Origin: Carettochelys insculpta
Taxonomy: Eukaryota > Chordata > Testudines > Carettochelyidae
Assembly: GCF_033958435.1 (NCBI RefSeq)
Contig: NC_134137.1
Location: 174,295,501-174,359,500 of the forward strand
Direction of reading: 5' to 3'
DNA length: 64,000 bases
In this document: in pieces, positions 59,596-64,000 of the stretch
Layout of the letters: the number at the start of each line of letters is the position of its first letter
How positions within the stretch are numbered: position 1 is the first letter of the stretch
The notes under the pieces: model-generated
Told to the model about the DNA's origin: nothing
The model's input: the letters and a program-made list of their open reading frames with translations, nothing else
The model's database searches: none
Made by a program: the position numbers and the translations under genes

Positions 59596-59711
59596 ACTCG
59601 GAGGGGTAGCCGTGTTAGTCTGGATCTGTAACAGCAACGAAGGGTCCTGTTGCACCTTATAGACTAACAGAAAAGTTTTGAGCATGAGCTTTCGGGAGCA
59701 CAGACTCAGGT
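59596..59711 (-). mobile_element. Penelope-like 3' end with TSD
   Basis: The unit 'cggaggggtagccgtgttag' to 'gagcacagactcaggt' is flanked by 'taaaag' (59590-59595 and 59712-59717). It is the monomer of the same family that forms the inverted dimer at 14.1 kb; the two share long stretches nearly unchanged. Confidence 0.75.
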
Positions 59712-60125
59712 TAAAAGTACCCTAGTGAGGTACCAGGGCATATTGCACAGACAAAATTTGCTTGATTGCTGCAGGGTCTCTGGGTTGAATTAAGGTCCAG
59801 TGCAGTGAAAGGGCTTGGGTTCTCCTACAAGCCACCAGAGAAGATGGTGTGAAGCGCCTGCCAAGGGCATAAAGACTACTGGAAGCCCTGAGAGAGACAG
59901 TAATGGAGACCACGAGCACCAGAGTGGAAGCAGAGATCTTCTGTGAGGACATTTGACTGTTTTCTGTTGGATTTTCTGTTACCACACAAAGTAAGGAATG
60001 AAATATGACCAAGCTAGAGGGCTGAGTTACAGGCAAAAAGGGTTCCAGACCATTTGTCAACAGGGGGCGCCAAAGGGGAAAATGCTTGCTAAGCCATACC
60101 CAGCTGTGATGGGGCATGGGGCATC

Positions 60126-61204
60126 TATGAATTCATTCTGCTATAGAAGCGTATTTCCCTGCTGAGTGATGCTGACAATTAAGTTCTAAAGAAATACTCA
60201 AAAATAGGAGTCTGTCTAGTACATTAAGGCTGTATTCTATACCCATCGTTAAATTCTCTGCTCCCATAAAATCAATGGTGAAAACATCATTAGCTTCATT
60301 AGGGGGAGGATTTCACACCTGATCTGTACAAATCTCTCTTTGGCTAGCATTGGTCTAAAATGGAATTCTTTCAGTTTGAAACTTATTTTCATTCTGTATT
60401 GGAATTAAATGTTGAAATATTCCCATTCATTTGGAAATATCAAATCAATTTGTTTTAATGTCAAATTCTTATATTATGTATCTGTAATGTAAAATTAATA
60501 TTTCAATATAATAAATGTTGAAACAGTGATTTAAAATGTTAGGATGAAAATGTTTCATTTTGGCTCTAAATTATTAATTTCAACACTTTTCCAGTGAAAA
60601 TTTTATCAAACTGTATGTTCTGTGGAGTATTTTGATGTCAATAAAACATTATTTTCTGACATAACTGTTCCATTGAAAATGTGATTTTGTCCTGATTTAG
60701 AACTCCCAAAGATGTGGATTGTAACGTGGAGGGGAGTTTATTGTTCTAAAATTCACTTTGATTCACAGGCTATAATTCAATATGTTACTCAGTTCTCTCT
60801 TCAGGGTGAGATTTATATTCTGTTTTTACAAAAAATGAAAGTTTAACCAGTGATTCAAATCCACTAAATATCTGATGGCAAAGAGCTCAAAGGCATCAGG
60901 CTTTTAAAGTTTATTCACCAAAAATGCTCTATAGCCAAACTTAGTAGCCCTTCTCTTAAAATACTGCCATTACTCTTGCCTTTAGTTGAATCCTTTATAT
61001 CACCAGGATGACTCGTCTTTCACATAGGCTCTTGGGTAGACAATAGTGTGTTTCTCCTCAGGAAGATATACCTATAGCAGGGACTTGCAAATTCTGAGTA
61101 GTGTTGGTCAGAAGACTCAGGATTCATCTTAGTAGGAGAAGGAGCACTGCAGAGGGTCTGCAGCCAAATATACTGAAAATGAATGTTGACAGGGCTAGAG
61201 CCCT
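60126..61204. other. Unique AT-rich sequence, no gene seen
   Basis: No repeat or exon is recognised. Confidence 0.35.
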
Positions 61205-61642
61205 ACCCTGTGTCTACACGAGCCCCCTCTGAAAGGAAGGGGCATGTTAATGAGCGAGTTTGAAAGATGCTAATGAGGTGCTCCATGAATATGCAGTGCC
61301 TCATTAGCATAATGACAGTCACGGGGATTTGAAAGTGCAGATTTTGAATCGCACGCCACCCATGGAGATGGGGACCTTCCAAAAGGACCCCCCAGTTTTT
61401 GAAAGCACCTGCTTCTTGGCACCAGATAGGAAGAAGGGGCTTTTGAAAATAGGGAGGGTCCTTTTGGAAGGTCCCTGTCTCCATGGGCGGTGTGTGATTC
61501 GAAAGCATCACTTTCGAATCGCTGCAGCCACCATTATGCTAATGAGGTGCTGCATATTCATGGCAGCACCTCATTAGCATCTTTTGAACGCACTCATTAA
61601 CATGCCCCTTTCGAAAGGAAGGGGCACATGTAAACACAGGGT
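61205..61642. mobile_element. Fold-back MITE, 438 bp
   Basis: The ends 'accctgtgtctacacgagcc' and 'gcacatgtaaacacagggt' are inverted and the halves pair throughout. 'gctaatgaggtgctcc' or its inverse occurs four times, and 'tttcgaaa' words near the right end. It is close to the element at 44.7 kb in layout but differs in the central part. The mirrored frames at 61203-61511 and 61329-61577 come from the palindrome. Confidence 0.85.
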
Positions 61643-62639
61643 GAAAGTATCTTTGTTTTTTCAAGTAGTAGTAGTAATAAAATTACTTGAATAGGTCAAC
61701 TTCCTGTTGAGGTACAGTGGGGATGAGTCTGGCTTTAAAAATAAATACTTTGTGCATTAATCGCATTTTGCCATCTGAGGCTCTCATTGTGCTTTACTAA
61801 CATACAAACTATTGAGGTTTTGGATGCTTTGCTTCTAAAGTGAATAGTTATAAAAAGTCCATCTTCAAGACACTTTTATAGATTATTCACTGTTGTTTTG
61901 GACATAAATTACTTTTCAGTTCTTGGTAACTGAAGTCCCAGGGAACTCATTGTGGAATTAGCCATGAGAAATTGAGATATTACAGCTTATGCTGATACTG
62001 TGGGGAACTTCTGAAAATATTCGTATGTACTGCAGTCTGTGTGAGATTCTCAGTGAATTCTGTTCTCCCTGCTCACAAATTAGAGGAGAAAATCAGGTCA
62101 TAAAATTGCTTCCAAAATGAAAGTGTGCTCCACAGTTTATTACATTCCCATAACATACACATTGTGCTAACACACTCTATCTTCTTATATTAGATCAGTT
62201 CATCTCCCATAGTTGGATGACAGCACAACATGGAACACTGGAGCCTAACCCAGCCTGTGGACAGAATTCCTCTAGGTAGGTCTAAAATTATGTCTGGTTC
62301 AAAGCCACTCAAGTTATATTGTTCTCTGAAAGTAGAAAGACTTCTGTGTCTGCTTCTGAACCATTGTTTAACAGTCACCTGAATTAAAGTTGTTCAGTGC
62401 ATCACATCTCTGTTACAATAGCTATTTTGTGAGAGTACAGTAAGTTCACCCTGAGATGTAAATGAAAAAGCAGGTGTACTATTAGAATTGGGTTTTTAAA
62501 GATCATGACAACAATAAAATTGGCAAAATTATTTTTGCCATCCTGTGGACTAGGCCAAGACCTAAGTAGTCACTTTTTAGGGCAGTTTTGCACTGCAGCC
62601 ATGTAATGTTATGTTCATTGTTAACTTTTTAAACTTTTT
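61643..62639. other. Unique AT-rich sequence, no gene seen
   Basis: No repeat or exon is recognised. Confidence 0.35.
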
Positions 62640-62854
62640 GGCTACATCTACACTATCCTAAAACTTTGAAATGGCCATGCAAATGGCCATTTTGAAGTTT
62701 ACTAATGAAGCGCTGAAATACATATTCAGTGCCTCATTAGAATGCTGGCCGCCGAGGTACTTTGAAATTGCTGCAGCTCACTGCCACGTGGCTCGTCCAG
62801 ATAGGGCTCCTTTTTGAAAGGAGCAACTTCAAAATCCCCTTATTCCTATCTGCT
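62640..62854 (+). mobile_element. Half MITE, cut at the hairpin loop
   Basis: It begins 'ggctacatctacactatcc' and follows the left half of the 'aacttcgaaatggcc' MITE family down to 'ccccttattcctatctgctg', where the central loop would lie. The right half is missing; a Penelope-like arm begins at the next base. Confidence 0.85.
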
Positions 62855-63830
62855 GTATCCACAAAAACAACAAGGACTCCTGAGACACGTTAAAGACTAA
62901 TGGAGCTATTTGGGCATAAGCTTTCATGGGCAAAAAGCCAAATAAATCTGTTCGTCTTCAGAATGCCACAGGACTCCTCCTTTTAGTTTGAGTTTCCTCT
63001 TCACGAGACATCCCCAATCCTGGAAACAAATTCAGGCCAAGGTATCAAAGGGATCTGCAATCAGAGTTGCAAACTGTGTCATTTTAAAAACAGAAAGGCC
63101 GTGTCTACAATATCCCAAAACTTCGAAATGGCCATGCAAATGGCCATTTCGAAGTTTACTAATGAAGCGCTGAAATACATATTCAGCACCTCATTAGAAT
63201 GCCAGTGGCTGCGGCACTTCAAAATTGCCATGGCTCACTGCCGCGTGGCTCGTCCAGACGGGGCTCCTTTTCAAAAGGACGCCAGCAACTTCGAAATCCC
63301 CTTATTCCTAACAGCAGATTCTACAAATCCCCTTGTTTCTATTCAGCAGATAGGAATAAGGGGATTTCAAAGTAGCTGGGGTCCTTTCGAAAAGGAGCGA
63401 CATCTGGACGAGCCACGCAACGGCGAGCCATGGCAATTTCGAAGTGCCACGGCCGCCAGCATTCTAATGAGGCACTGAATATGTATTTCAGCACTTCATT
63501 AGTAAACTTCGAAATGGCCATTTGCATGGCCATTTCGAAGTTTTGGGATAGTGTAGACACGGCCTTTCTGTTTTTAAAATGACACAGTTTGCAACTCTGA
63601 TTGCAGATCCCTTTGATACCTCGGCCTGAATTTGTTTCCAGTTTTGGGGATGTCTCGTGAGGAGGAAACTCACACTAAAATGAGGAATCCTGTGGCATTC
63701 TGAAGACTAACAGATTTATTTGGGTTTTTGCCCATGAAAGCTTATGCCCAAATAACTCCATTAGTCTTTAACATGTCTCAGGAGTCCTTGTTGTTTTTGT
63801 GAATACAAACTAACATGGTTACCCCTCTGA
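62855..63830. mobile_element. Giant hairpin: Penelope-like arms around a fold-back MITE
   Basis: Left arm 62855-63096 and right arm 63565-63805 are reverse complements with about 12 differences in about 242 bp by eye. Between them lies a MITE that is itself a palindrome, so almost the whole unit can form one stem. The right arm runs on to the true repeat end 'acatggttacccctctga' (63830), while the left arm stops short of it. Within each arm there is a further small inverted pair ('agactaacagatttatttgg' against 'ataactccattagtcttt'). Confidence 0.85.
63097..63564. mobile_element. Fold-back MITE inside the giant hairpin
   Basis: This is a full-length member of the family at 52.5 kb, from 'ggccgtgtctacaatatccc' to 'gggatagtgtagacacggcc'. 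Its centre is widened by 'ttctacaaatccccttgttt', a partial duplication of the stem sequence. Octamers 'atgcaaat' lie at 63133 and, inverted, at 63520. No target duplication can be read because its flanks are inverted copies of each other. Confidence 0.9.
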
Positions 63831-64000
63831 AGTTCTTACTGTGATACCAAAGACAAATGCTAAAAATGCAGTGGTGTGCCATGACATACCTATGCTTGTA
63901 GAATCGGTCAACATGTATAAGGAGTTAAAGTTGTTCCTTTCAACAGGTGCAAGGCATTGCACATTGGAAAGAACTGCTTGAACAGTTTATAACATTAATA

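Larger units (their letters stand above)
58810..60125 (+). repeat. Old long interspersed repeat, class uncertain
   Basis: The sequence from 'tgggatatgtaccctccgct' through 'ccaattgttactggctgc', 'gttgggatttaagcttccag', 'agggctgagttacaggca' to 'gtgatggggcatggggcatc' matches a long repeat I remember from turtle genomes, perhaps part of an LTR element. No ends or coding domain can be fixed. It is interrupted by the tRNA-like element (59320) and by a Penelope-like end (59596), so it is older than both. Confidence 0.4.

Noticed and set aside
61203..61577. Similar peptides on opposite strands
   Set aside because: They are two readings of the same palindromic MITE, as are the pairs at 47.8-48.2, 52.5-52.8 and 63.1-63.7 kb.

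Overview
The window reads as vertebrate nuclear DNA from a non-coding, repeat-rich part of a chromosome. No complete host protein-coding gene, rRNA, functional tRNA, CRISPR array or bacterial-style operon is visible. The repeat types point to a turtle: CR1 LINE 3' ends, a tRNA-derived SINE with a CR1-like tail, the abundant short repeat ending in 'gtagccgtgttagtctg', and many fold-back DNA elements with ends like 'ggctatgtctacact'. The fold-back families rich in 'ttcgaaa', and a Myb/SANT-type transposon protein, make me favour a soft-shelled turtle. That last step rests on memory of turtle repeats, not on a search.

Layout. 0.2-2.5 kb: one large DNA transposon with its own terminal repeats and internal degenerate tandem repeats. 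2.5-8.4 kb: mostly unique sequence with MIR-like, CR1-tail, fold-back and LTR-like pieces. 8.4-12.5 kb: a nearly full-length but dead endonuclease-RT LINE on the minus strand. 14.1 kb: an inverted dimer of a Penelope-like 3' end flanked by a target-site duplication. 17.5-24.0 kb: CR1 copies (+), a second dead LINE (-), a MITE, a hAT element inside CR1, and a LINE tail inside CR1. 24-41 kb: mostly unique DNA with scattered MITEs, a SINE and old repeats. 41.6-45.1 kb: a CR1 scrap, a GC-rich Harbinger-like element carrying a broken two-exon Myb/SANT gene, and two fold-back elements. 46.7-48.6 kb: four elements almost end to end. 52-57 kb: LINE scrap, fold-back MITE, (AC)n, and Penelope-like copies, one with a recognisable GIY-YIG endonuclease. 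58.8-60.1 kb: an old long repeat with two younger insertions. 61.2-63.8 kb: a fold-back MITE, a half MITE, and a hairpin of about 950 bp.

How the parts relate. Two themes stand out. First, several fold-back families with different interiors share ends like 'ggctatgtctacact' and an inner motif 'ctcattagcat'. One GC-rich element in the same window encodes a Myb/SANT-type DNA-binding protein of the kind Harbinger transposons carry, so they may form one cross-mobilised group. Second, the SINE-like 'gtagccgtgttag' repeats are best read as 3' ends of a Penelope-like retroelement, because one copy runs into a GIY-YIG coding region. That would explain why two of them occur as inverted dimers. Every coding relic seen carries stops, frameshifts or lost catalytic residues.
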